A stretch of 64,000 nucleotides of DNA from Hedera helix. Taxonomy: Eukaryota; Streptophyta; Magnoliopsida; Apiales; Araliaceae. How positions within the stretch are numbered: the first letter of the stretch is position 1; every line of letters begins with the position of its first letter. Shown here in pieces: positions 47,827-59,900 of this stretch. A program made the position numbers and the translations under genes. The notes beneath the pieces were generated by a model. That model made no database searches and was not told where the DNA came from. It saw nothing but the letters and a program-made list of their open reading frames with translations. The stretch spans positions 4,759,501 through 4,823,500 of the forward strand of contig OX359265.1 of assembly GCA_947179155.2 (NCBI GenBank), written 5' to 3'.

Positions 47827-48645
47827 TGTAGTTGTGTGATTAATTAGTGTGTGATAAAGAAAAAAAATGAGAAAAAATTGAGGTAATATAAACTATATAT
47901 AACCTTAAAACACTCAATTACTATTTTATTTTGAGTCACATGACTTATTTCGATAAAGAATGCTAAATTCAGTAGTCAAAAAAAATTAATTATAGAAATA
48001 CATAGACATTAAGGTTTAATGTCTTAAAATTAAAGTATTAAAATTTAAAGTATAAAAAGTGAAAAACTTTTTAAATTATATTTAAGCGAAATATAATTAA
48101 TAGTAAGTAGTTGTAATAGAATAATAAAATTATAATAATAAATTTAAAAATATCGTGTCATTGTTGATATAAGAAAAAATGACTCTTTTACTAGAATAAT
48201 TTTATTTTAATTTTTAAAATAAGAGTAATTTTATGAAACATAAATAGTAATAAAGTAGTAGGGTTGAAATTATAACTATGTACAAGTGGGAAGAAGAAAA
48301 GTAAAAGAGGAAAAAAAGTTGAGTTAGTTAGTCCTCCACTTTTGTAACTAAAAATTGATGTGGTCATCGTTGAGTGGGAGGTACTGTACCATTACTCCCA
48401 ACCAGATAGATGTGCACAATAATATAATAATATAGCTGTGCTTCTCAGGCCTGCCTGTCTGGAAAATTATTCCGTAGTGTGGGAGTATAGTCGTATATAT
48501 TTCAAGTTAATTACATCTTTTTATTTTAACTGTGTCTTATTGTATGTAATTTTAAATTTATTAAAATAAAAAAAGACCTACTAAAATAGAAAGATATAAT
48601 TAATTTAAAATACCACGTGACCTTGACAAAACTCGTTTTTTTATA
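47827..48645. other. AT-rich intergenic DNA
   Basis: No gene or repeat with clear borders seen. Confidence 0.5.
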
Positions 48646-48839
48646 GGACAGTATTATACACACAACATTCAATCGCAATATAAAATATTATATTAATTTT
48701 TATTATTAAAAAATATGACCTGACATAAGTTTTATTTTTTAATAATAAAAATTAATTAGTGTTAAATCTTATTTTTTAATAATAAAAATTAATATAATAT
48801 TTTATGTTGTGATTAGATATTGTGTAATTATACTTTTCC
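48646..48839. mobile_element. Foldback MITE, 194 bp, probable MULE type
   Basis: Long inverted arms: from about 48651 'gtattatacacacaacattc...' through 'taatttttattattaaaaaata' mirrors the right half, roughly 65 bases each. The flanks TTTTTTATA (48637-48645) and TTTTTCATA (48840-48848) agree at 8 of 9 positions, which suggests a 9-bp TSD. Confidence 0.7.
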
Positions 48840-49369
48840 TTTTTCATAAAGGCTCCATAGTACTCTTCTTTTTTTCTCACGGAGATCACGAATAATCAAA
48901 GCGTATATTGATTTTGAGGATTGATATTTTTATGAGAGAGTTTGATATTTTCGTAAAATTCTATTCACATAAATAATAAATAGAACTCGCATTCGTATAA
49001 TAAAAATATCAAATTTCTTGATTTTGGATAAAAATTAATTTTTAATCTATATTTTTATTTTTATTAAAAATAAAAATTTGGAGGAAAATCAAAACAAATT
49101 TGTTCATTACGCAAATAAGAGTTAAACATACAACATTTTCTATTGGGTTAAATACACTTCTGTCCTTTTAAGTATGAACTTTCTTACACAAGTGATCTAT
49201 GTATCAAAATTTATAACAATAGCCTCCAAGTACACTTAAGTAGGCAAAATTGACCATCTAATCACAATTTTGCTCGGAATACCAACAGCTCCGGTGATAT
49301 ACGGTTTGACTGTATAAAAATCATATAATAAATGTTGACTATACGATTAATTATCAAATACAACCCCAT

Positions 49370-50020
49370 ATACTAACTTAATTCAAATAAAATAATTAAA
49401 AATCATTAATTACATTAACTAAAAAAATAATAAACTAAAATAATAAAAATAATTCAAGTTAAATAATTAAAACTCACTAATTAATTTATATAAAATAATT
49501 TTTCACCCTAATTAAATTAAATTAAATAATTAATCTCATTAACTAAATAAAATAATAAAATAATTCAAGTTAAATAATTAAACTCACTAATTAATTCAAA
49601 TAATTTAAAATTATTAACTAAATCAAATAAATAAATTGATTCAAGTTAAATAATTAAAGCTCGCTAATTAAATGGAATAAAATAATTAAAAATTATTAAC
49701 TAAATCAAATAAATAAAATAATTAAAAATCACTAATTAATTTAAATAAAATAATTTATCACCCTAATTAAATTAATTAAAATAATTTAACACCATAATTA
49801 AATTAATTAAAATAATTTAACACCATAATTAAATTAAATTAAATAATTTAAAAACATTAACTAAATCAAATAAATAAAATAATTCGAGTTAAATAATTAA
49901 AACTTACTAATTAATTCAAATGAAATAATTTATCACCCTAACTAAATTAATTAAAATAATTTAACACCATAATTAAATATCATTAACTAGATCAAATAAA
50001 TATAATAATTTAAGTTAAAT
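49370..50020. repeat. AT-rich irregular tandem repeat
   Basis: Repeats of 'taaataattaaaactcacta', 'attaattcaaataaaataat' and 'ttaacaccataattaaatta' in changing order over about 650 bp. Confidence 0.8.
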
Positions 50021-50026
50021 AATTAA

Positions 50027-50179
50027 GAGAAATACTATACACAATGATGTTTTATAATGATATTGTCAATGACCTTTGTAAATAAATGGTGGGATTCACC
50101 ATAAATAGTGAGTCCCACTATTTATTTACAAAGGTCATTGGCAATATCGTTGCCTATATCATTATGTATAACAAAGCCC
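50027..50179. mobile_element. MULE-type MITE, 153 bp, TSD AATAATTAA
   Basis: Nearly a perfect foldback: 'ctatacacaatgat' and 'attgtcaatgacctttgtaa' on the left are mirrored on the right ('ttacaaaggtcattggcaat', 'atcattatgtata'). A perfect 9-bp TSD AATAATTAA lies at 50018-50026 and 50180-50188. It is related to 2546-2656. Confidence 0.87.
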
Positions 50180-50734
50180 AATAATTAAAACTCACTATTA
50201 ATTCACGATGTGACAGCCACAGAAACCGATTCTAATGTTAGCAGCCAAGTTGCATCCAACATATCCATTCAAGAAATATTCATATGCCCCCATTCCAACG
50301 ACACCCCACAATGACTCTTTACTTCAGTTAAGGTCCCAATTGGGGTAATCAAGCTCTCAAAACCCAGGTTTTCTAGTTTCTTGAATAAATAAAATTTTCA
50401 ATTCCTTAAATTTTCACAAACAGCTGGTGGGCACTTCTCATAATACCCAATTCTCTAGTCCTAGTACATAGACAATCAGAGAGAATTTTCAAAAAAATAA
50501 ATAAATAGCAAATTCAATTGATGAAAGCAGCCAAGTTGCTAATCTTTTTTTTTTTTTTTTTTTTTTGATAATGTGGAGTATCCCAACCGCAGTCGGACTA
50601 AGTCTGATTAGCCAAATTACTAATCAGACTCTTATGTTACGTTTAAATTAAGAGAATAAAATAAAAAATATATATAATAAAAAATAATGTATTAAATGAT
50701 CATTTTAAAGAATAAATCATTCTGATAGAACGAA

Positions 50735-50953
50735 TCAATCAGCTCCATTTCACCTTTCCATCCACTTTTCCAAAACATCCTCATAATATTTAACACCTGC
50801 ATCCTTCTCTGAAACCACCACCAGCAACCTACAACACCGCAGCTCCGACACGCTAGGCGCATCACTGGCAAACGGATTAATCATTGGAAAAAGGGAAGTG
50901 GAGAAAGAAGGGGAAGGAAACAGAGAAATAGAGGAGAAAGAGACCGAGTCCAT
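50735..50953 (-). pseudogene. Captured fragment of a plant carboxylesterase (CXE type)
   Basis: The minus strand encodes MINPFASDAPSVSELRCCRL, then LLVVVSEKDAGVKYYEDVL, and in the next frame SGWKGEMELID. In CXE carboxylesterases (the alpha/beta-hydrolase family that includes 2-hydroxyisoflavanone dehydratase and GID1 relatives) the same order, with the acid-residue loop before 'YYE.LKKSGWKGEVE', is near the C-terminus. The recognisable part is only about 55 residues, a stretch is missing between EKDA and GVKYYE, and a frameshift separates YYEDVL from SGWKG. There is no catalytic Ser or His region, so it is a non-functional relic. Confidence 0.65.
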
Positions 50954-51201
50954 TTAACTTCTATTAAAATAATGTATAAATGGGTATATATGTATTAATG
51001 GTAAAATACATTAAAATACTAATAAAATTATAAAAATACATTAAAATACATCTTTTTTGGTTATTTTTTTAGCCGAAAATATAATTAGAGTTAATTTTAT
51101 TTATTTAAATGTACTTGGAGACTATTATTATAAATATTAATACATTAGAATTATTTGTGTAAGAAGGGTTATATTTAAATAGACAAATATATATTTTACC
51201 C

Positions 51202-53788
51202 TGTTTTATTCACAAATGAAATATATATGTTTAAAGATAGAATTATTTTGGCTATAGAATCTATTCCCATTACAAACTAATTTAAATTAAATATGAAATT
51301 TTGTACATTTACAAGTGTAGCCCATAAAAAAAAGTGAAACACATCTAACATCGTTTTTCTTTTTACTTTCTTATAAATCACAAGCTACAATTGATCAACT
51401 ATTTAATTGGGGATGCCACATCACAAATATTAATGGACACTTTAGCTATTTTTGCTAATGTGATATGCACGTTTTGTCATTGTCATCTATTATATTTTGG
51501 ACAAAATATTAACTAATGATTTTTTTGAAATATTTTGTTAGGTATAGTACTAATAATCTATTAAAAAAAATAATTAAAATAAAATTTGTATTTTTAATAT
51601 AATTACGAAAATATCAATTAATTCAAATTTGTTATAAAAAAAGGTAGATTTTGATTTAAAAAGGACAATGTATCATTTCAAAATTTGATTGACATTTCGA
51701 TAAGTACAAAAGTATGATATGTATAAAAACTCCACTGTCTCGCATTAATAAGAGCAGGAGGGGGGCACACACATGTGCAATAGAATAGTGATTAGACATA
51801 CAATTGGAGGAGCTTTCTGTCTTTCTCCTTACCAACTGTCCTATCTTCCATGTCTGCATCCATACACTCTCTGGCCTCTCGTGTTTAGAGATGATTCGTA
51901 CGGACCAAGAATTTTCTATTATATTTTTTACTCAATTTTTACATATTTAAAGATATAAATATTAACATAATATTATTGTTATAGTTATTTTTGACTAATG
52001 TTATTGACTCGCTGAAATATCAAAGAAGTAAATGCAAACATGTTGTTATATAAACGTATATGCTGCCGGAATTGAGTTCATTTTTGTTCAATCCCATCCA
52101 ATAAATATTATAATTTTATCGGACTTAACTGTAATAAAAGTAGCTAATGTGAATGTAGAATCTTGCTCCCGTTGATATTTTACATAGAAAAAACTTAACA
52201 TGTGTCCTAAGAGCACATGTTAAACACACAGTTTAAGAGAATATTTTCTTGAACTGTGTGCATATTCTCTTAATTTCTGTATTTGCACCAAGTTCAAAAT
52301 TAACATGTCATTTTCTGATTGGGCAATTCAAAATTAACATGTGTGCACCAAGTATGAAATTTTGGGCGATTGAACATTATCAGGAATATCTTCATAGTAA
52401 TTAAATATTAAATGGATGGGAGACGGTCATTGAATATATATACAGAAAGTAAGGAGAGGGATTTTATTATGAAAAACAATACACTAAACATTCAAATCCA
52501 AATATATACAGTTCAATCAAAATTTATTATCTTGATAGACGTCAACACACATCGATATATATAGGATTATATTGATATACAACGTTGGGTAACAAGTACT
52601 ATCAATGCACATCGATAAACATCGAAATGTGGTGATATACACTATGTGTATTAATAAATATTGTTGTATCATGTATATATTATCATGTATCAATATATGT
52701 TGGTATACATCGATATGATAACCGTACTCAATTCGGAGAGAACTTTGTTTATATCTCAGTACTAAATGTTTCATTTGTATTTTTCATGCTATAGTAGATT
52801 TATGAGATTTTTTCCTATTATTTTTTTTAATTGATTTTTTACGTAAAATTTTTATTTTATGAATTTGATTTTATTACAGTATAATCCATAATTTTAACAT
52901 GTATTAACGTATTTTTTGACTTGTCATTTCAGTGATTCGTATACAAAATTAAACGTTAACACATTTAATTTTATATCATGACACGAGGACAACTTCTAAT
53001 GCCCACTTACTTTTTGAATCTGGATTTGACAAGGCACTCTTGAACGATGACATTAATGGCACATCATCATCAACAACTGTTCATGTTAAAAAAGAAGTTA
53101 GTCCAAGGATAATGCACCCATATTAATTACCTAAACGTATATAAGTTACATAGAAATTGTTTGTTATACTAACATCTACGTTGTGCAGGCTGCGAGATTG
53201 CATGTCTGTTGTAGTCTTAAGAGCAAGATTGTCTATCAACAAAAAAAATGTAATCAAGATTATCTACAATGTCAAACAATACTGAAAAGAGATTGAAAAA
53301 ATAAGGACATAACAATGAAATTAATCAAAAAATATGTTCACGAACCATTGAACATGAAGGCTATGACCTTACATTGATGATATTGCAATTAACGTTTAAC
53401 TGTCCTTACATTCCGTTCCTCTTCAGTTTATACTAGCATCTTCTCTTAATATTGAGCTTACCACGCTGCATTCCTTGACTTTGAGTCCGTCATTTACAGT
53501 GATTAGATTATACAATTCTTCATCTACGATTTTTAACATGATTTTTATTATCACTTGTATATTCGTTGTGCTCTTTAAAAGACGAAACAAAAAATATTCA
53601 CTTATGCTTGGAGAAAGACGGATTCAACGAACGAAAAAGAAATCACTTTACTAAATGATGAATTATTTTAATTTTTAAAGTCAATCGAGTCAACTCATAA
53701 ATTACCATTTGAGATAGCTCACCAATTTTTTCAATTAGAAAGGTCGTTTACGATTTTCTATATATAGGTGTTGATGTGTCATGAAGGC
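51202..53788. other. AT-rich intergenic DNA
   Basis: No gene. 52189-52240 carries one hairpin end (cttaacatgtgtcctaagag...) of the MULE-type MITE family seen at 29139, 30447 and 43737, apparently truncated. 52530-52720 has irregular 'catcgatata' repeats, which create the spurious frame 52517-52774. Confidence 0.55.
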
Positions 53789-54140
53789 CAATGTTGAGAA
53801 AATCGGATCGGACCGGCGGTCGGACCGCGGTTCGACCGGAACCGGTCGATTTTCCGGTTCGGTAAAAAAATCGAAAATTTAACGACCCGGTAAAACCGGT
53901 GACCCGATTTTCAAGTTTTTTTTACATAAATATTTTTAATAATATTATAACATTATTTTACTATATTTTAGCTTATAAGAAATTAGATATTTTAAAATTT
54001 GATTAATTATTAATAATATATATTTTTTATATATTTATGACGTCACTGGTTCAATAACGGTTCGACCACTGATTGGACTAGTGATTCATCCATCCGATAA
54101 TTTTTTCAATTAGATAACCCATCCGATTTTCTAAACATTG
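53789..54140. mobile_element. hAT-type MITE, 352 bp, same family as 7240-7971
   Basis: The ends are CAATGTTGAGAAAATCGG and, from the right on the other strand, CAATGTTTAGAAAATCGG. The same 'ggaccggcggtcggaccgcg' and 'tgacgtcactggttcaataa' blocks occur in the larger element at 7240-7971. The flanks ATGAAGGC (53781-53788) and ATGAAAGC (54141-54148) form an 8-bp TSD with one mismatch. Confidence 0.9.
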
Positions 54141-55224
54141 ATGAAAGCAATAGTAATGATGTTCACATAAGAGAGCAGAATATAAAGTCTTTCCACAAAT
54201 TATGGTGCATATATTTGTGTTTGTGACTTGTGAGAATGGATTAATGAAGGAGGGGAATAGATGATTCTTTGGATTACGTGAATTGCATGTCAAAACTTTT
54301 TGGTGTTTAGTGTGGAATTGCATGTCAAAACTTGTGAGAATGGATTAATGAAGAAGGGGAAATTATGAAGTTGGATGTCCTTTCATCACGATCTAACCAT
54401 TTCACGTTTACGCCGTTTTTCCATAATTTCTTTTACATGACAAAAATATATATTTAATTTTGATTAGAAGTAGATACGATGATATAATTTAAAAATTAAT
54501 AAAAATATATAAATAATTTATTAATGTTCTCATAACAAAAATTAACATACTTTTTGTCATAACATATATTTTTATTTTTTTTCATTTTTTGACAAAGGCA
54601 AAATTAATTATACTATAAACTGAAAAACCACAATCCAAAAGATTTGGAGAAGGGTCGACTACAAAGTACTTAAATTGATTTGTACATCACCAAAATCAAA
54701 TACTTGTTTCAAAATATAAAAAAAATATTTTGATTTTTTAAAATTAATTTAAAATAAATATAAATTTATTTAATTTAATTCAATACAATTTCAAATATTT
54801 TAAGCTATCTTTAGTTCATTTAGGCTCACTAATTACTAGTTAATGATCAAACTCTGATGCGACTTATATGATTCAGGCAGGAGATGGGGCAGGAGAATTA
54901 ACATTGTTCCGCCATTTTTTCTATTTGTAAATTTTAACACTCTTAATTTATATCTAATTTATAAAATAATCAAAATAAATAACTAACATTCTTAAGAATA
55001 AAAAAGTTCAATTACTAACTTTTAAAAAAATATGTCTTTGCCATAAAGTTGTGAGTTCCATCTAAAGCTGTAAAATAACTAAACCGTTTAGGTTTAATTC
55101 ATATTTATTCGATTAAAATTTTAACTCAAAATATTAACGATTTAAATATAAATACAATTTAAAATTTAATAAATTACTCATCCCACTAAAAAATCGACTC
55201 ATAGTATAAAATCTATAGTATATT
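54141..55224. other. AT-rich intergenic DNA
   Basis: A short direct repeat of 'tgaattgcatgtcaaaactt' (near 54279) and 'ggaattgcatgtcaaaactt' (near 54312), each linked to a copy of 'gtgagaatggattaatgaag', is the only structure noted. No gene. Confidence 0.5.
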
Positions 55225-55891
55225 TAGATCTAGCAAAAAGGCCTGGGGCCCGGTCCAAAAAAATCGGGCTTTGGGCTTAAGAAATATAGCCCAAAAAAAT
55301 CTGGACCGTTTTTGGCCCGGTTCGCGGTTTTTTATTTTTATTTTATAAATTGCTTGACATTGTTGAATTTTTTTATTAATTATATATGTATATATATTGT
55401 TCACATCTAGAATTCTTTCCTCAGTTGCATAATTTTTATGTATCTCATGCATAAATATATTTTTTTGTGAAGGACAATGAAATTAAGACATGAATTAAAT
55501 GAAATATTTCTTTTTGTTCTTGGGTTATGTATAAAAGGTAACTAGTGTGACAAGAGTTTTGGTAGCATCAGACCATCAGTATTGAATATCAAGACTAATA
55601 TAGAGAGGTGGGAGGTTTTGATTTTTGAAGCAAGTTTGATTTTAATATAAAATTATTTATTATTTTATTTTATTTATTAATAATATTATATGATTATATA
55701 GAAATTATGTGTCATAATTATAAATAATTAGTGTTAGTATTTATTTTAAATTATAAGTTATAATAAATTTTTTTTATAAAAAAAAAATATTTAAATAGCC
55801 CGCGGGCCACGGGTCGAGCATTTCTCAGCTCGTAAAAAGTCGAACCATTTTTTGCCCGACCCATTTTAATGTGGCCCGTTTACTAGGTCTA
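55225..55891. mobile_element. hAT-type non-autonomous element, 667 bp
   Basis: Terminal inverted repeats TAGATCTAGCAAAAAGGCC and TAGACCTAGTAAACGGGCC, with 'gggctt/gcccgg' rich subterminal DNA and an AT-rich interior. The flanks AGTATATT (55217-55224) and AGTACATT (55892-55899) give an 8-bp TSD with one mismatch. No transposase. Confidence 0.87.
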
Positions 55892-56239
55892 AGTACATTT
55901 ATCACATCAAAATTAATTAACAAAATTTGCATTGATTTTCAAGAAATCAAATTACTTGAATGATCATTAACTAATTGCGTCATTTCACACAAGGGTACGG
56001 AAATGCAATAAATACGTGAAAATCTTGGCGAGGTCCTCTTTCAAGTGAAAATTACACTAAATGAAAGCAGTAGCTTGTTGTTGACTTTTTATTCTACAAT
56101 ACACACCGTTAAATAGTAATTAAGACTTGAGAACCGTGTGCATAAAGATGGAGTCCCTCTGGTCCACATACTGAAAGTTTTAACCCATAAATCTTGATCT
56201 AATTTACTGTTTTTGCCAAACTGGTTGTACGATTGAATA

Positions 56240-56926
56240 ACGGAGCAAGAAAAGAAAAGCTTAAAGTTTGTTGCGAGAGAAGGGAGAAATGACAGAGGAA
56301 AGTAAAAGATGGGTGTTGCTTAGAGACATTTAATCTCCTTCTTAGATCCCATTTCTATCTGTAAATCAAAGGGGTTCTAGATTTACGGCTTAGTTTCTTT
56401 ATGCGTGGTTGATTTGTTTAAGGATCGGACACGTATAGATCCTGCAAAGTTCAAGAACAAAGTAGTTGAAGAAGAAGAGTTGCAGTTTGAGATAACTAGT
56501 GGATGGATTCGAAGTAAAAGGTGAGTGATTTATTTATATGAGGAATTTTACACGATATTATGTCGGAGTTCTTAGATTTTGTTTCCAACTGTTTGGTAAA
56601 GATTTTATCTTTGATTTTGATACTAACAAAGTCTTTACTTTGTCAATTTTCTTCTGAATTTTGTAACTATATTGTCTAGTTTCCTTGTCTGTTGCGGTTT
56701 CTTTGTAATTTATTGTTTTCCTTATTTTTTCCATCTTGTTGGTAGAATCAATTAATTATTACAGGATTTTTTTTTTTGTTAAATAATCATTACAAGATTT
56801 TGAACTTGGGGTAGCTTAAATATAGAAAAAGGATTCTGGGTTGGTGTTGTTTCTTTGTGAAGTTTTTATTTTGTACTCAAATTTATGATGATAGGATTTG
56901 TGAGGTCAGAATTTTTGGGGAAGAAG
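56240..56926 (+). promoter_or_regulatory. 5' leader of the SPL14-like gene, with intron and short uORFs
   Basis: The leader probably starts near 56240 (not marked by a clear TATA box). A donor, AAAAG|GTGAGTG, lies at 56520/56521; candidate acceptors are near 56764, 56802 and 56894. Two tiny upstream reading frames are visible if the leader starts that far up: ATG GGT GTT GCT TAG near 56310 and ATG CGT GGT TGA at 56401. Confidence 0.5.
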
Positions 56927-59900
56927 ATGGAAGAGGTAGGTACTCAAGTTGCCCCTCCAATTTTTATCCACCAATCACTTGCGGGTCGGTTCCTTGAGTC
57001 ACATCCCATGGCTAAGAAGCGCAGTTTGCCTTTCCAACCTAACGATTTTCACCTCCAGCAGCAGCCTCAGGCTCAGCCGCAGCCTCAGCGGCTTGCCTTG
57101 GGGTTTCTGGACTCCAGGGACCACTGGAACCCTAAGGGATGGGACTGGGACAGTACGAGCTTTCTGGCAAAGCCATTGGAATCGGATGTACTCCGTGCTG
57201 GGACTGCCACATGTGTTCAATCTGAGACTGAAAGGAGTAGAGGCGATGAAAGTGGAGCAGCAGCAGCCAATTCAGGGGTTTCAAGGAAGAGTACTGTGGG
57301 GGAAGATGATGAAAGGCTCCTTCTGAAGCTCGGTGGAGGTGTTGTAAATTCTGTTGAGGAGATGTCGTCAAGGCCGAACAAGAAAGTCAGATCTGGATCT
57401 CCCGGTGGAGGCAACTATCCCATGTGTCAAGTTGATAATTGCAAGGAAAATCTATCAGCTGCAAAAGACTATCACAGGAGGCACAAGGTGTGCGAAGTTC
57501 ATAGTAAAGCAACTCAGGCCTTAGTGGGGAAACAGATGCAGAGGTTTTGTCAGCAGTGCAGCAGGTTTGTCGTTTCATTTACTTGATTTGGTTCCTTATT
57601 GTCGTGATGTGTTAGTAAATTTTTGTTCTTGGAATATGATTAAGATCAATTGCCGCAAGAGTTGGATTTTTGTTACAATGGAACTTATTGTCAACTATTA
57701 GTTGGTTCAAACTATTATGATCACTTCTATCATTGTTATGTTTCTGACCAGCATTTTGTGTTCCATATCTGCCATCCAGGTTTCACCCTCTTTCAGAGTT
57801 CGATGAGGGGAAGCGAAGCTGTAGGCGTAGGCTTGCTGGGCACAATAGGCGAAGGAGGAAAACTCAGCCAGATGATGTAACTTCCCGCTTGTTACCCCCG
57901 GGAAATAGTGCTAACATTGGTAGTGGAGATATGGATATTGTCAGTCTACTAACAATTTTATCTCGTGCACAAGGTAAACCATTTAATTATTTACATTCAT
58001 GTGTTTTTCTCTCTACTTATGTCAGCACACAGTCGTGCACTCGCTCCCACATATACATATATATACAAAAACCTATGACATGATTAAAATGTATTTATCT
58101 GGGATATCAGGGAACACTGAAGACGGTAGCACTAATTACTCATCAACACCTAATAAGGATCAACTCATTCAGATTCTTCAGAAGATCAGTTCATTACCTT
58201 TGCCTGCGGACTTTGCTATGAAATTACCTCTTGCAGGAGGAGGCTCCAATAAAAATGTTTGTGACCAAGCACAAAATCAAAATAAATTTAATGGTAATAA
58301 TTCTCCTTCATCAACATTGGACTTGCTTGCTGTTCTTTCGGGGACTCCGGCAGGACCTTCCCCTGACAGCCTTGCAATTACGTCTCAAAGAAGTAGCCAT
58401 GGAAGTGACACTGAGAAACCTAATTCTGCCTGCATTAACCAAGCTACATGTCTCAACATGCAAAGCAGACCACCTATTGAATTTCCTTCAGCTGGAGAGA
58501 GAAGTAGTACAAGTTACCAGTCTCCTATGGAAGATTCAGATTGCCAAATTCAAGAAACTTGCGCAAATTTACCATTACAGCTCTTCAGTTCCTCGCCGGA
58601 AAATGATAGCCCACCAAAATTGGCATCTAGTAGGAAATACTTCTCATCTGATAGCAGTAATCCTATTGAAGAGAGGTCACCTTCTTCTTCTCCACCTCTT
58701 GTGCAAAAACTGTTTCCTACACAGACCTCAAGAGAAGTAGTGAAGCCCGAGAGTGTGTCAACGAGCGGAGAGGTTACTGGCAATGTTAAATCTAGTAGAA
58801 CTGAGGGTTGCTTTACGTCTCTCGATCTTTTTGGAGGGTCAAATATAGGTTTCGACAAGGGTTCAGTTCAATGTTTTCCATACCAAGCAGGATACACGTC
58901 TTCTTCTGGCTCCGATCATTCACCTTCTAGCATGAATTCTGATGCTCAGGTAGTTCAGTATTGGAGCTTTCTCCTGTTTAAGAAATCTGGTTACATTGTT
59001 CTTTTTACTTTATGATTTAATTCTTATCATATCCTTTAATATACCTGTCTGCTGTGGGATTGAATGAAATATATGGTTACCTCTCAGGATCGATCTGGGC
59101 GGATACTTTTCAAATTATTTGAGAAGGATCCTAGTCAGTTACCGGGAACATTGAGAACACAGGTGAGGAGACACGATTTATTTTGACCTCTTAATGTTCT
59201 TGTCCTTGTAAATCTGAAAGCTATAATAATGTATTGCCTCTCTTTCTCAGATATATAATTGGCTTTCTCAAAGTCCATCAGAAATGGAGAGCTACATAAG
59301 GCCTGGCTGTGTAGTTCTGTCTATCTACGTATCGATGTCATCTTCTGCTTGGGAGCAGGCAAGTAAACAGCCATAATATATGCTAGCTTTTTCTTGTGTC
59401 GCTGGTCTGCTGATTACTTATATGGTTTATGGTTTTTTCAGCTTGAGAGCAATCTGCTTCAAAATGTCTCTTCTTTGGTTCAAGACTCCGATAGTCTGTT
59501 CTGGAGAAACGGAAGGTTTTTAGTTCATACTGGTCAACAGTTAGCATCATATCTAGATGGTGAGTGCTGTTATAATTATGATTTTATCCTTCACTGGTTT
59601 TAGACTGGTAATCTTGTTGTTTTTGCCGTGTAGTTTCTTGAGAAATTAAGGGCTTGTGATTAAAATTATTTAACTAGGCCTTCAATGTATGCTCATCTAT
59701 TTTCAGGAAAGGTTCACCTCCACAAAGCCTTGAGAGCATGGAGTTCCCCAGAATTAACTTCTGTCTCCCCAATAGCAGTTGTGGGTGGGCAAGAGACCTC
59801 TATTTTACTGAGGGGGAAAAATTTGAGTACTCATGGCACCAAGTATGTTGATAGTTCTTACTATAACTACTATTGCTTGCGACATTTAGCTGCTCTATTA

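Larger units (their letters stand above)
49145..51201. mobile_element. Pack-MULE-like element with captured gene fragment (2057 bp)
   Basis: The first 115 or so bases (GGGTTAAATACACTTCTGTC... through 'ttcttacacaa', 'tttataacaatagcctccaa', 'gtacacttaa') recur in inverted form at about 51085-51201 (GGGTAAAATATATATTTGTC on the minus strand). The flanks TTTTCTATT (49136-49144) and TGTTTTATT (51202-51210) agree at 7 of 9 positions, compatible with an old 9-bp TSD. Inside are an AT-rich tandem block, a younger MITE and a carboxylesterase fragment. Long inverted ends plus host gene sequence define the Pack-MULE class; no transposase is present. Confidence 0.65.

Noticed and set aside
43570..48000. 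Right terminus of the CACTA-type element
   Set aside because: I searched for CTTGTAGTG-like ends and found none, so only the left end and some internal-looking DNA are claimed.
52517..52774. 85-codon minus-strand frame rich in Ile and Tyr
   Set aside because: Generated by irregular 'catcgatata' repeats.
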